Shown piece after piece: positions 37,591 to 47,040 of a stretch of 64,000 nt of DNA. The DNA is from Roseovarius sp. TE539 (GTDB lineage: Bacteria > Pseudomonadota > Alphaproteobacteria > Rhodobacterales > Rhodobacteraceae): contig NZ_QNGB01000020.1 of NCBI RefSeq assembly GCF_003298505.1, positions 1 through 64,000 of the forward strand, read 5' to 3'. The stretch's first letter is position 1. The number at the start of each line of letters is the position of its first letter. The translations under genes and the position numbers were made by a program. The notes beneath the pieces are model-generated. The model was not told where the DNA came from and did not search any database. It saw only the letters and a program-made list of their open reading frames with translations.

Positions 37591-39213
37591 TTGCAACAGA
37601 TCAGGACACTCTGGAATGCGCTCAGCCCACGCCGCCGCGTGATCGTTCTTGCCGCCACGCTGGCGGTGTTCGCCGCGGTGCTCGGGTTGGCGCGGATGGC
37701 GGCGGCGCCCTCGATGGCGCTGCTGTACGCGGGGCTGGAAAGCGGACCTGCGGGCGAAGTGGTCCGCGCCCTGGATCAGCGTGGCGTTGTTCACGAGGTG
37801 CGTGGTGGGTCCATTTTCGTGGACCGCACCCGACGTGACACGCTTCGGATGACGCTGGCAAGCGAGGGGTTGCCGGCCAATTCCAGCAAGGGTTACGAAC
37901 TTCTGGACGGGCTGTCGGGTTTTGGTACCACCTCCCAGATGTTCGATGCCGCCTACTGGCGCGCCAAGGAAGGAGAGCTGGCTCGCACCGTCGTCGCCAA
38001 TCCGCGGATATCGGCGGCGCGGGTACATCTCGCCAACGCGGGATCCAACCCGTTTCGCCGGGATATCCGGCCGACCGCCTCGGTCATGATCACCACGGGT
38101 GCGGGCGCCCTTTCGGCCGAGGACGCCAAGGCGTTGCGGTATCTCGTCGCCTCTGCGGTGGCCGGCCTGACCCCCAAGGAGGTTTCGATCATCGACAGCG
38201 CCGGCGGCCTGATCGGCGCTTCCGAGGATGCGCCCGTCCGGGCAGGGCAGGAGCGCGCCGAGGAAATCCGGCGGCGTGTCACGCGCCTCCTGGAGGCCCG
38301 GGTCGGTCCCGGCAACGCTGTGGTCGAGGTCAGTGTCGAGACGGTCAAGAACACCGAATCAATCCGAGAGGTGACGATAGACCCCGAAAGCCGGGTGGCG
38401 ATCAGCGTCGACAGCGAGGAACGCAGCGATCAGGCCTCCGATACCGGCGGCGATGTCACCGTCGCCTCCAACCTCCCGGACGGGGATGCGGCGGGGGACG
38501 GAAAATCCTCCAGCCGACGCAGCGAGACGCGTGAGCGGATCAATTACGAAGTGTCCCAGACCGAGCGTGAGATCACTCGCGCACCCGGCTCGATCCGCCG
38601 GATGACGGTGGCTGTGCTGGTCAACGGATCCGCGGACCCGTCAGCCGGCGACAGGGAGGAGTTTCTTCCCCGTCCCGCGGAGGAGCTTGAGGCGCTGAGG
38701 GAACTGGTGGCGTCCGCCGTGGGGTTCGATGAGGCGCGCGGTGACGTGATCACCCTGAAGACGATGCGGTTCAAGGCTGCTGCGCCGGCGGGCACGGCCG
38801 CCGAGACGTCTGCGTTGGCAGGTCTCGGGTTGGACATGATGCGGATTGTCCAGATCGCCGTTCTCAGCCTGGTGGCCCTGGTGCTGGGACTGTTCGTCGT
38901 CCGCCCGGTGCTGACCCGGCCCGCGCCGGCGCAACTGGCTGCACCCGAGACTCAAACCGACAGCGCGGCCGGGCTTGAGGATGCCGCGGCGCGGAACATG
39001 GCCCTGACTGGCGAGATCGACGAGGGCGAGATCAACGCCGACGGGATGCCGGTAATTTCCGGGGCCGCGCGCGCCGGAAGCGCCTCTGATCCGGACGGCC
39101 GCGCGGTGGCGGAGGACCCCGCGACACGGCTGCGCGGGCTGATCGGCGAGCGGCAGGAAGAGACAGTCGAGATCCTGCGGAGCTGGCTCGAGAACGAGGA
39201 GGAGCCGGCATGA
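37591..39213 (+). CDS. fliF: Flagellar MS-ring protein FliF
   Basis: This encodes 540 residues from TTG, with an excellent AAGGAGG six bases upstream. Two membrane helices (about 18-37 and 413-435) flank the periplasmic ring-building domains (LLYAGLESGPAGEVVRALDQRGV; ASEGLPANSSKGYELLD). The C-terminal tail (RLRGLIGERQEETVEILRSWLENEE) is the FliG-binding motif, so a FliG must exist elsewhere. It is the first gene of fliF-fliH-fliN-fliP. Confidence 0.96.
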   Translation: MQQIRTLWNALSPRRRVIVLAATLAVFAAVLGLARMAAAPSMALLYAGLESGPAGEVVRALDQRGVVHEVRGGSIFVDRTRRDTLRMTLASEGLPANSSKGYELLDGLSGFGTTSQMFDAAYWRAKEGELARTVVANPRISAARVHLANAGSNPFRRDIRPTASVMITTGAGALSAEDAKALRYLVASAVAGLTPKEVSIIDSAGGLIGASEDAPVRAGQERAEEIRRRVTRLLEARVGPGNAVVEVSVETVKNTESIREVTIDPESRVAISVDSEERSDQASDTGGDVTVASNLPDGDAAGDGKSSSRRSETRERINYEVSQTEREITRAPGSIRRMTVAVLVNGSADPSAGDREEFLPRPAEELEALRELVASAVGFDEARGDVITLKTMRFKAAAPAGTAAETSALAGLGLDMMRIVQIAVLSLVALVLGLFVVRPVLTRPAPAQLAAPETQTDSAAGLEDAAARNMALTGEIDEGEINADGMPVISGAARAGSASDPDGRAVAEDPATRLRGLIGERQEETVEILRSWLENEEEPA

Positions 39214-39800
39214 CGCCCATTTCCCACCTTCTGGAGGATTTCGGAGCGGCCGCGGGTGCGACGCTGTCGATGACCGATGTGAAGCTGGAGGAACAGAAAC
39301 TCGAATCGTTCGAAACCGGTTACACGGCCGGCTGGGAAGATGCAGCGAAGGCGCAGGCCGATGACGCCACCCGGATCTCGGCGGATTTCGCGCGCAATCT
39401 TCAGGAACTCTCCTTCACTTACCAGGAGGCGCATGCCCAGGTCTTGGATGCGCTGACACCGTTGCTCGAGGGGATGGTCGAGACCGTCTTGCCGGACCTC
39501 GCCCGCCGGACTCTCGCGCCGCGCCTGGTCGACATGGTGCAGGAGAAAGCGCGTAGCCTCACCGGTTCAACCCGGTTCGAGATCGTGGTGGCGCCTGCCT
39601 GCCGGGCGGCACTCGAACCCTTGCTCGAAGGGGTTGTTTCCCCGCCAGTCACCCTGCGCGAGGAACCGTCGCTTGGCGAGGGCCAAGCCTATATCGCTGC
39701 CGGCGATACCGAAACGGAAATCGACCTGGATGAAGTTCTCGCCGGGATCGGAGAGGCGGTCGCCGGCTTTCTCGAAGACCAGAAAAGGGAGACCGGATGA
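39210..39800 (+). CDS. fliH: Flagellar export ATPase regulator FliH
   Basis: This encodes 196 residues. An N-terminal helical part (FETGYTAGWEDAAKAQADD, with the GYxxGWEDAA pattern) is followed by the FliH/VATPase-E-like domain (HAQVLDALTPLLEGMVETVLPDLARRTLAPRLVDMV). It inhibits and docks FliI. It overlaps fliF and fliN by ATGA junctions. fliG, which normally sits between fliF and fliH, is missing. Confidence 0.85.
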   Translation: MTPISHLLEDFGAAAGATLSMTDVKLEEQKLESFETGYTAGWEDAAKAQADDATRISADFARNLQELSFTYQEAHAQVLDALTPLLEGMVETVLPDLARRTLAPRLVDMVQEKARSLTGSTRFEIVVAPACRAALEPLLEGVVSPPVTLREEPSLGEGQAYIAAGDTETEIDLDEVLAGIGEAVAGFLEDQKRETG

Positions 39801-40120
39801 TGAGCGACAGCAACGACACCGCGGCGACGGGAAAACCGCGCGCGGCACCAGGACCGACGGATCTGTCCAACCCTTTTTCAACCGTCCCGATAGAAATAAC
39901 GATTTCCGTGGGCCGTGCCCGTCCCCTGATCCGCGACCTCCTCGGGCTGGGGCGGGGCGCGGTGTTGCCTCTGGATGCGCGTATCGAGGATCCGGTGGAA
40001 CTCTATATCGGAGAGCGGCTGATTGCTCGCGGCGAACTCGAGGAGATGGAGGGAGATCAGCAGGGGCAACTCGCCGTGCGGCTGACCGAGGTCGCCGATC
40101 TCCAGGACGGGTTGGGATGA
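39797..40120 (+). CDS. fliN: Flagellar motor switch protein FliN
   Basis: This encodes 107 residues with the SpoA/FliN domain (VPIEITISVGRARPLIRDLLGLGRGAVLPLDARIEDPVELYIGERLIARGEL). It is part of the C-ring that switches rotation and docks FliH. The ends overlap fliH and fliP by ATGA, so the four genes are translationally coupled. No FliM is encoded nearby. Confidence 0.95.
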   Translation: MMSDSNDTAATGKPRAAPGPTDLSNPFSTVPIEITISVGRARPLIRDLLGLGRGAVLPLDARIEDPVELYIGERLIARGELEEMEGDQQGQLAVRLTEVADLQDGLG

Positions 40121-40875
40121 ACCATGCCGGCGCGATGGTCGCCGGCGCGGCGACGACCGGCCTTCTTGCCATGGTCGCCGCCGGACCGGCCGTGGCGCAG
40201 GACATCTCGATCTCCCTGGGGGAGGATGCGTCGCTCACCGCGCGCAGTCTTCAGCTCATCGCACTGATCACGGTGCTGAGTCTCGCGCCGGGGCTCGCGA
40301 TCATGATCACGTGCTTCCCATTCATCGTAACGGTCCTGGCCATCCTGCGGCAGGGCATCGGGCTGCAGCAGTCGCCACCCAACATGCTGATCGTGAGTCT
40401 GGCACTGTTCCTGACCTATTTCGTCATGGAGCCGGTTTTCACGACCGCATGGGAGCGGGGTATCGACCCGCTGCTGCAGGAAAGGATCGGTGTCGAGGCG
40501 GCGCTCGGGGAGGCGTTGGTGCCGTTCCGCAGCTTCATGGCCGGGCGTGTCGATCCGGACACATTCGCGGCGATGGCCGCGCTGCGTCCTGACGACGCGG
40601 CGCAGGGCGCGGGCGTTGCTCCGGTGCCGGACTCCCCGCTTTCCGTGCTGGTGCCCAGTTTCCTGCTCTCCGAGATCGCCCGCGCCTTCGAGGTCGGGTT
40701 TCTGATTTTTCTGCCGTTCCTGATCATCGACCTCGTGGTCGCTGCGGTACTCATGTCGATGGGCATGATGATGGTGCCGCCGGCGATCGTTTCCCTGCCA
40801 TTCAAGCTGGCCTTCTTCGTGATCGCGGACGGTTGGACCCTGGTGGCGGGCAGTCTGGTCCGTGGCTACTTCTGA
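40117..40875 (+). CDS. fliP: Flagellar export apparatus protein FliP
   Basis: This encodes 252 residues from the ATG at 40117. A cleavable signal peptide (about 1-28) is followed by four helices with the FliP signatures ILRQGIGLQQSPPNMLIVSLALFLTYFVMEPVF and VPSFLLSEIARAFEVGFLIFLPFLIIDLVVAAVLMSMGMMMVPP. It forms the export gate core. A much longer open frame upstream is the shadow of fliH and fliN. fliO is not found between fliN and fliP. Confidence 0.97.
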   Translation: MNHAGAMVAGAATTGLLAMVAAGPAVAQDISISLGEDASLTARSLQLIALITVLSLAPGLAIMITCFPFIVTVLAILRQGIGLQQSPPNMLIVSLALFLTYFVMEPVFTTAWERGIDPLLQERIGVEAALGEALVPFRSFMAGRVDPDTFAAMAALRPDDAAQGAGVAPVPDSPLSVLVPSFLLSEIARAFEVGFLIFLPFLIIDLVVAAVLMSMGMMMVPPAIVSLPFKLAFFVIADGWTLVAGSLVRGYF

Positions 40876-41075
40876 GAGTGGCCACGAGCGGGAACACGTC
40901 ACATCGGGGCGCGTTGTGTGCCGCGGCCAATGTCATCCCTCGGGCGGACAACGGATGGCCCAGTCTTCAAGATATCGTCCGATCCTGACGGCCCTGCGAG
41001 GTCGGGTGCCCCCCCGCGGTATTGTCTCCGGGATTATCGGCTTGCGACATCGGGACGGCTCGGGCGCCGCCGGGC

Positions 41076-42188
41076 TCAGCGCACCACGAACTCGGCGTGC
41101 AGTGCACCGGCCGCCTTGATGGTCTTGAGGATGTCGATCATGTCCCGCGGTGAAACTCCGAGCGCGTTCAATCCGGCGATGACCTCCGACAGGGTCGTGC
41201 CGGGAGGAACCTCGGCCAGGCCAGTCCCCTCTTCCTCCTCGATTCCGGCGTCGGTTCGCGGAACCACCACCGTTTCGCCTTCGGCGAAGGGGTTGGGCTG
41301 GATCACCATGGGGCGTTCCTGCACGCGCAGCGTGAGATTGCCCTGTGAGACGGCAATGCGCGAGATCCGCACTTCCTGTCCCATCACGATGGTTCCGGAA
41401 CGTTGGTCGACCACGACCCGGGCCTTGCGTTCGGGCTCCACCAGGATGTTTTCGACCTGCGCCAGAGCATGAGCCGGTGACGGCATGCCCGTCTTCTGGA
41501 CATTCAGACGCACGGTTCCTGAATCCAGCATCAACGCCACTTGTCGGTCGAACGCGTTGTTTATCCGTGCCTCGATTCTCCGGGCCGTGGTGAAATCAGG
41601 TTCTCGCAGCGCCAGGCGAAGGGTGTCCAGCGCCGCCAGATCGAAACCGGTCTCCCGCTCGACCCGGGCGCCGGCGGGAATCACCCCCGCGGTGGGAACT
41701 CCCTGCACGACGGTCGCGGCCTCGCCGCGGGCGGCGGCGCCGCCGGCAATGATCGTGCCCTGTGCCACCGCGTAGATCTGCCCGTCCGCGGCGTTGAGCG
41801 GGGTCATCACCAGGGTGCCGCCGAGCAGGCTGTCGGCATCACCGATGGCTGACACGGTCACGTCAATGCGTCCGCCGGCGCGGGCAAAGGGTGGCAACAC
41901 TGCGGTCACCAGAACTGCGGCCACGTTCTTGGGACGGAACTCTTCACCAGTCACGTTGACACCCAGACGCTCGAGTATGTTCGACATGATTTCTTCGGTG
42001 AATGGTGCGTTGCGTAACCCGTCGCCGGTACCGTCGAGGCCGGCGACAAGGCCGTAACCGACCAGGTCATTGCCGCGCACGCCATCGAATTCGACCAGAT
42101 CTTTAATTCGTATCGGGCCGGCATGGAGCGGAGCGGCGGCAAGGCAAAACGACAGGATCAGCCCGCCAAGGGCGCGTATCGGGATCAT
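41076..42188 (-). CDS. flgI: Flagellar P-ring protein FlgI
   Basis: This encodes 370 residues, the family length. A signal peptide (about 1-23) precedes the family start (IRIKDLVEFDGVRGNDLVGYGLVAGLDGTGDGLRNAPFTEEIMSNILERLGV). The end is PRDMIDILKTIKAAGALHAEFVVR. It forms the periplasmic ring around the rod, with FlgA as chaperone. It is ATGA-coupled to flgL. The 200 bases between it and fliP hold no gene; the two genes converge. Confidence 0.97.
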   Translation of the reverse strand: MIPIRALGGLILSFCLAAAPLHAGPIRIKDLVEFDGVRGNDLVGYGLVAGLDGTGDGLRNAPFTEEIMSNILERLGVNVTGEEFRPKNVAAVLVTAVLPPFARAGGRIDVTVSAIGDADSLLGGTLVMTPLNAADGQIYAVAQGTIIAGGAAARGEAATVVQGVPTAGVIPAGARVERETGFDLAALDTLRLALREPDFTTARRIEARINNAFDRQVALMLDSGTVRLNVQKTGMPSPAHALAQVENILVEPERKARVVVDQRSGTIVMGQEVRISRIAVSQGNLTLRVQERPMVIQPNPFAEGETVVVPRTDAGIEEEEGTGLAEVPPGTTLSEVIAGLNALGVSPRDMIDILKTIKAAGALHAEFVVR

Positions 42189-43195
42189 GACAGGAAATTC
42201 ACCAGGTTGAGGCGCGCCGAGCGCGCGGTCAGGGTATAGAGTGTCTCGAGCTGGAACTGCACCTGCTCCAGTTGCGTGGCGGTCTCGAACGGGTCGACAG
42301 CCAGAAGTTCGGACCGGGCGAATTCAAGGCTGGTCAGCTCGGCGGCGATCCGGCTTTCGGACTGGTCGATGCGCGCCTCGGTAAAGCCCAGTCCGGCGCG
42401 CAAGCCGGTCAGCCCCTCGGCCGCCGTCAGCAGCCCCTCTCCGGCCCGTTGGACCAGTGTCCGTCGGGCCTCCTGCGAAAGGGCAAGAGTTTCGTCGCCG
42501 GCAAGGGCGGTGGCCACGGTATGGCGCAGGGTGTCGCGCAGTGCCTGCGCATCGGCCCGCAGCGACAGTTCCACAGATGCACCGTCGCCCAGACGATAGG
42601 GCGCGAGATTGGTGTTAGCGCCCTGATAGACAAGGGTTTCGAAGCCGCCACCGGCATCGTCGAAGAACGCCTGAAGCGCCGCTTCCACGCCCGCCGCGCC
42701 GGTTTCTCCCGCGACGGCGGCGCGGGCGGCCGTGAGCAGTGTATCCGCCGGCTCCAGGGCCGCGGACTCGACGGTTGCGCCGGCGAAGAGGGATCGGCCC
42801 GCCACATCGGTGTTCAGCGCCGAGACGATGCTTTCGAGATTGCCGCGGGCGTGCCTGGCGGTCACGTCGAGGCTTATGTCACCGGGGGCCGCGGTGGTTA
42901 GCACCGCGCTCTCGCCAAGGCCTCCGGCAAGATCCTGGACCCGTTCCAGCGCCGTTTGCATGGCGGTGGTGAAGGTGCGGGCCTCGGCGGCGGTGTCGCG
43001 GCGAGCATCGAGCAGCACCAGATCGTGCTCGATATCCGCGAGATGGCCAAAGTTTCCCGCCAGATGGTCGGTCACATTTTCGGTGCGGCCGCTGGACAGC
43101 TCGGCGCTGAGCCGCGCCATCTGAGATTTCAGTTCGGTGTTCTGGCGCTGGAGCACGAAAGACTGTGCCAGGTCGCCGATGGAGTGCAGGCTCAT
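42185..43195 (-). CDS. flgL: Flagellar hook-associated protein FlgL
   Basis: This encodes 336 residues. The flagellin-like N-terminus (LAQSFVLQRQNTELKSQMARLSAELSSGRTENVTDH) and C-terminus (TQLEQVQFQLETLYTLTARSARLNLVNFLS) are typical of FlgL/HAP3. It joins hook to filament. It lies three bases after flgK and overlaps flgI. Confidence 0.9.
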   Translation of the reverse strand: MSLHSIGDLAQSFVLQRQNTELKSQMARLSAELSSGRTENVTDHLAGNFGHLADIEHDLVLLDARRDTAAEARTFTTAMQTALERVQDLAGGLGESAVLTTAAPGDISLDVTARHARGNLESIVSALNTDVAGRSLFAGATVESAALEPADTLLTAARAAVAGETGAAGVEAALQAFFDDAGGGFETLVYQGANTNLAPYRLGDGASVELSLRADAQALRDTLRHTVATALAGDETLALSQEARRTLVQRAGEGLLTAAEGLTGLRAGLGFTEARIDQSESRIAAELTSLEFARSELLAVDPFETATQLEQVQFQLETLYTLTARSARLNLVNFLS

Positions 43196-43198
43196 GGG

Positions 43199-44653
43199 TC
43201 AGATCCTCAGAAGGGTTTGCATCATTTCGTCGAGGGTCTGGATCATCCGGGCATTGGCGCCGTATGCCTGCTCGATCACAAGAAGGCGGCTGGTTTCGGC
43301 ATCCGAATCCACACCGTCGCGCAAAAGCATCGTCTGAAGTTCACCGCGCTGCGTGGCGGTGAAACTCAGCTCGGCATCGGCCGCCCGCGCGTCTTGTCCC
43401 AGCCTTGAGGCGAACGCCGCGGCATGATCCGCAAGTGAATGAGCCTGCCCGGCAAAGGGCCCCGAGGCCGGCACCCGCCTCGCGGTGAGGGCATCGGTTA
43501 CCGCGTTGAGCAATGACGCATCTCCCGACGGGCCGGGTGATGCGGCGCCAAGGCCGTCGCGCAGCCGGTGCAACGTGGTGCCATCCTGCGGATTTATTGC
43601 CGGGTTCAGGGCCATGCGCCCGGCGATTCCGGTTTCGTCGGCTGCGGTAAATGCAGTGGCGCCATCGGTGAACAATCCCGCTGCGCCCGGTCCTGTTGTC
43701 GGATCAAGTCCCGGCGCCTGCAGCCTTTCGGTCACGTCCCGGGCCAGCGCGTCCAGGCCGGCCTGCGCCGTGGTGGCCGTGCTGTCGCGCAACTCGAACA
43801 GGGCCACGAGCCGGCCATCGCCCAGCGGACTGCCCGGTCCGGATGGGGGGACATTGCGGCCGTTTATCGTCAGCCCCGAGAGGCCACCGGCGCCCAGTGT
43901 CGTTTCGGGTGTGACCATGTTGGCGCGGGTGAAGTCGAGCTTTGCAACAGTTCCATCCAAGAGCACCGCGCCGCCCGGGGTCATGAGGGCGATCGTCCCG
44001 TTCTCGCGTGGTATTTCACGCAGGGGCAGAAACGGGGTAATACTGTCGATCCGGCGCTGCCTGTCGTGCTCCAGCGTGGCGGTGTCCTGGCCCTTGTGCG
44101 TTGCCGTCGCGATCCGCGCGTTGAGAGTGCCGATCTGTTCCAGGGCCGTGTTGATGGTGCTGACGGCGGTCTCGATCCCGGCGTCGGCGGCCATGCGACG
44201 TGCCTGAATGTCGTCGGAGGCGGTGTTGAAGGCGTCGGCAAGTTCCGAAGCGCGCAGTGCCACCGCTTGCAGGCGGGTGCCGTCCTCGGGGCGGGCGGCG
44301 GCGATGACAAGGCTTGCCTCGAAGGCCGCGAGCCGCGCTGACAGGGAACCGCTCGCGTCGGGGGAGCCGACCGTGCGCTGCACGCCTTCAAGGAATCCGG
44401 CCCGGGTTTCAGCCCCGGCAAGGCTGCTGTCGGCGAGTCTCCGGTCGGCCAGCACCCCGCTATCTACGTGACGCGTGACGTTGGAGATGCGGACGCCGCC
44501 GCCGAAGTCCTGCCCGGCCGCCGTCAGCTCGATGTCACGGCGGGCATAGCCCTCGGTGGTCAGGTTGGCCAGATTCGAGGCGACGACCTCGGCGGCGCGT
44601 GACTGGGCGCTCAGCCCGCTCAGGGCGCTGGAGAGGGCACTTGTGATACTCAT
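43199..44653 (-). CDS. flgK: Flagellar hook-associated protein FlgK
   Basis: This encodes 484 residues, at the short end for FlgK. The N-terminal motif (SALSGLSAQSRAAEVVASNLANLTTEGYARRDIELTA) and C-terminal (SRLLVIEQAYGANARMIQTLDEMMQTLLRI) are complete. It is HAP1, at the hook-filament junction. It is followed by flgL and flgI and preceded, after 50 bases, by flgE on the same strand. Confidence 0.94.
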   Translation of the reverse strand: MSITSALSSALSGLSAQSRAAEVVASNLANLTTEGYARRDIELTAAGQDFGGGVRISNVTRHVDSGVLADRRLADSSLAGAETRAGFLEGVQRTVGSPDASGSLSARLAAFEASLVIAAARPEDGTRLQAVALRASELADAFNTASDDIQARRMAADAGIETAVSTINTALEQIGTLNARIATATHKGQDTATLEHDRQRRIDSITPFLPLREIPRENGTIALMTPGGAVLLDGTVAKLDFTRANMVTPETTLGAGGLSGLTINGRNVPPSGPGSPLGDGRLVALFELRDSTATTAQAGLDALARDVTERLQAPGLDPTTGPGAAGLFTDGATAFTAADETGIAGRMALNPAINPQDGTTLHRLRDGLGAASPGPSGDASLLNAVTDALTARRVPASGPFAGQAHSLADHAAAFASRLGQDARAADAELSFTATQRGELQTMLLRDGVDSDAETSRLLVIEQAYGANARMIQTLDEMMQTLLRI

Positions 44654-44703
44654 GCGGCAGCCTTTCCTTCAGAGGGCTCACGGGCTCGCTTGGGCACCGG
44701 GCC

Positions 44704-46005
44704 TCAGCGTTTGATGTTGGTGGTTTCCTGCAGCATCTCGTCCACAGTCTGGATCACCTTGGCGTTCGAGGAGTAGGCGCGCTGAGTCTGGATCATGTTG
44801 GTCAGCTCCTCTGCCACGTCGGTGGCGCTTTCCTCGCGTGCGAACGAGACGACATCGCCGGTCGGCCCGTCACCCGCGTCCCAGAGGAAGAACGAACCGC
44901 TCGCCGGTGAGGGCAGGTAGGTCTGGTTGTCGAAGGCGACCATCCCGTTGGGGTTCGGCAAGTCCACCAGCGGCACCTGGTAGACAATTCGCGTGATCCC
45001 GGTGTCGAAGGATGCGTGAACGAAGCCATTCTCGTCCACCTCCACCGCGGTCATGTTGCCCACAGGCGACCCGTCCTTGGAGATCGAAAGCGGTGCAAAG
45101 CTGTCGGACAGCTGGGTCAGCCCGTCGAGGGCGCCGGTCTGGCCGATGTCGATTTCCATCGGGCCGCCGGCAACCGTTGTAATTATCTTGCCGGTTGCCG
45201 GATCATAGGCGCCGCCCGAGTTGGTCGTGACGTTGAGCAGTGTGCCGCCCGAGGCGCGGGACGCGTCAAAGGTCAGCGTGTAATCCCCGATCACCGCGTT
45301 GCCTTGCGCGGAGTCCTTGAAGGTCATCGTCCATTCGTTCGAGGACCCGGTGCCCGGGATCGTCGGAGTGAACTCCACCAGGATATTCTCGGATTTTCCG
45401 AGATTGTCGAAATATTCCACCGAAAGCTGCTGGGGATCGCCGCTCGAGGCGGCCCCGGTTTCCGTGGCGGGAAGGTTCACCCCGAGGCTGATCTGGGTGG
45501 TTGGTTCGCCGGTCTGCTGGTTGACGTTGATACGTACCGGCTCCAGCCCGTCGCTGGTGTCGCGCGGGAAGGTCGGGACGGTGCCGTCCGGGCCCGCCGG
45601 CCAGCCCAGCAGGACCAGGCCGGACCCGGTCTTCAATACGCCTTCGGCATCGGTGCGGAAGGATCCCGTCGTCGTCAGCATCATCTGCCCGGCGCCATTG
45701 CCGACCCCCACCTCGCTACTGCGCGCGACCGGCAGCATGCCGCGGCCCCGCACCGCCAGGTCAGTGGCGTTGGACGTGGTGACGAGCGATCCGTGCTGGT
45801 CGATATTGCGCTGCGTGGTGGAGCGCACGCCGCCGGCGGAGTAATTGCCGCCGTTCGAGCCGATCACCAGGGACTGGAAATCGGTTTCGACACGCTTGTA
45901 GCCGAAGGTCGCCGAATTGGCGATATTGTCCGAGATGGCTGCAAGCCGCGTTGCATTCGCGCCGAGCCCCGCGACACCGGCATTCAGGGAGGAGGATATG
46001 GACAT
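44704..46005 (-). CDS. flgE: Flagellar hook protein FlgE
   Basis: This encodes 433 residues from the ATG at 46005, with AAAGGCG upstream. The N-terminus (MSISSSLNAGVAGLGANATRLAAISDNIANSATFGYKRVETDF) and C-terminus (ELTNMIQTQRAYSSNAKVIQTVDEMLQETTNIKR) fit FlgE. The middle carries the variable surface domains. It forms the hook polymer capped by FlgD. A CtrA-like box lies 60 bases upstream of the start. Confidence 0.96.
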   Translation of the reverse strand: MSISSSLNAGVAGLGANATRLAAISDNIANSATFGYKRVETDFQSLVIGSNGGNYSAGGVRSTTQRNIDQHGSLVTTSNATDLAVRGRGMLPVARSSEVGVGNGAGQMMLTTTGSFRTDAEGVLKTGSGLVLLGWPAGPDGTVPTFPRDTSDGLEPVRINVNQQTGEPTTQISLGVNLPATETGAASSGDPQQLSVEYFDNLGKSENILVEFTPTIPGTGSSNEWTMTFKDSAQGNAVIGDYTLTFDASRASGGTLLNVTTNSGGAYDPATGKIITTVAGGPMEIDIGQTGALDGLTQLSDSFAPLSISKDGSPVGNMTAVEVDENGFVHASFDTGITRIVYQVPLVDLPNPNGMVAFDNQTYLPSPASGSFFLWDAGDGPTGDVVSFAREESATDVAEELTNMIQTQRAYSSNAKVIQTVDEMLQETTNIKR

Positions 46006-46064
46006 GGATACGCCTTTCTGCTGCATCGACTGGATTTGTCGATGACAGGTCTAGGCCCCCGCGC

Positions 46065-46079
46065 TTAATGGCGCGCTAA
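46065..46079. promoter_or_regulatory. CtrA-like box upstream of flgE
   Basis: On the minus strand it reads TTAG-CGCGCCA-TTAA, with the CtrA spacing. It lies in the 89-base gap between the motB stop and flgE, which gives flgE a separate regulated start from motB. Confidence 0.55.
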
Positions 46080-46094
46080 CAAATAAAATCCGGT

Positions 46095-46940
46095 CTATTT
46101 CCCGCGGCCGTCGCTTCGCAGCAGTACCACCTCCAGCCTGTTGTTCCTGATCGCCATGCGATCGTCCACCACCGGATCCCGGTCGGCATGCCCGGTGACC
46201 CGGTGAACGCGGGCCGGCTCCAGGCCGCCATCCTCCAGCAAACGCCGGAATCGGTGCGCCCTCGCCGTGGACAGATCCCAGACGGCATTGACCTTGAGCA
46301 CGACGGGGCGCGCGCGCGCGTGCGCCTCCACGGCCGCCGGGTTGCTGACCAGCTTCGTCACCCCGCCGATCATCCCGGACAGCGCCCTGAGCGTCTCGGT
46401 CGGCGCTGCCTCTCCGGGCTCGAACAGGGGGCGCCCCCTGAGATCGAAGATCTCGATCACCAGTCCCTCGTCGGTCAGACGGGTGATCACGTGACGGCGC
46501 AGGTTGCGCATTGCCATGCTTTCACCGCCCTGTCCGTTCAGCGCCGATTCGAGTGCCTGCCTGACCTTCTCGAGAGCCTCCTCGTCGCGCGATACGCCGG
46601 TCTCGCCCCGCGCCCGATCCGATTCCGTGGGCCGCAACGCGGTCGCGCCGGTGCCGTCTTTCGGCAAAGTGTCTTCGGAAAAGACGTTTTCACCGCCGAA
46701 ATCGCCGTCGCCACCCCCCGATATACGATTGATCGGCACCGAGGGGCTGAAGTAATCCGCCAGACCCTTGCGTTGCTTTTCGGTTGTCGCGTTCAGCAGC
46801 CACATCAAAAGGAAGAACGCCATCATGGCGGTCACGAAATCGGCGTAGGCCACCTTCCAGGCGCCACCGTGATGCGCCTCAGGCGCGGCCGTTTTTTTCC
46901 TCTTGATGATGACTGGCGCCGCATTTCCATGCGCGCTCAT
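46095..46940 (-). CDS. motB: Flagellar motor stator protein MotB
   Basis: This encodes 281 residues from the ATG at 46940. A GTG nine bases upstream is possible but has a poorer site. The membrane helix contains the proton-binding Asp (YADFVTAMMAFFLLMWLL, Asp at about 34). The C-terminal OmpA-like domain (SMIGGVTKLVSN..., VTGHADRDPVVDDRMAIRNNRLEVVLL) binds peptidoglycan. It partners the MotA encoded at 34955. Confidence 0.95.
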   Translation of the reverse strand: MSAHGNAAPVIIKRKKTAAPEAHHGGAWKVAYADFVTAMMAFFLLMWLLNATTEKQRKGLADYFSPSVPINRISGGGDGDFGGENVFSEDTLPKDGTGATALRPTESDRARGETGVSRDEEALEKVRQALESALNGQGGESMAMRNLRRHVITRLTDEGLVIEIFDLRGRPLFEPGEAAPTETLRALSGMIGGVTKLVSNPAAVEAHARARPVVLKVNAVWDLSTARAHRFRRLLEDGGLEPARVHRVTGHADRDPVVDDRMAIRNNRLEVVLLRSDGRGK

Positions 46941-46986
46941 CTCATCCACCTTTTCTCACCCGTCACAAGTGGTACCAGATCAGGTG

Positions 46987-47001
46987 TTACCCCGGCCTTA
47001 A
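46987..47001. promoter_or_regulatory. CtrA-like box upstream of motB
   Basis: TTAC-CCCGGCC-TTAA has the seven-base spacing. It lies 46 bases upstream of the motB start, in the 100-base gap to the HDAC-family gene, which points the same way and ends at 47041. Confidence 0.5.
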
Positions 47002-47040
47002 CGTTTCAAATTGACCGTACAAGCCGTCCGCCACGGCCGC

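Noticed and set aside
40876-41075. Gap between fliP and flgI as a possible small gene
   Set aside because: Only shadow frames without a binding site or family features; the flanking genes converge here.
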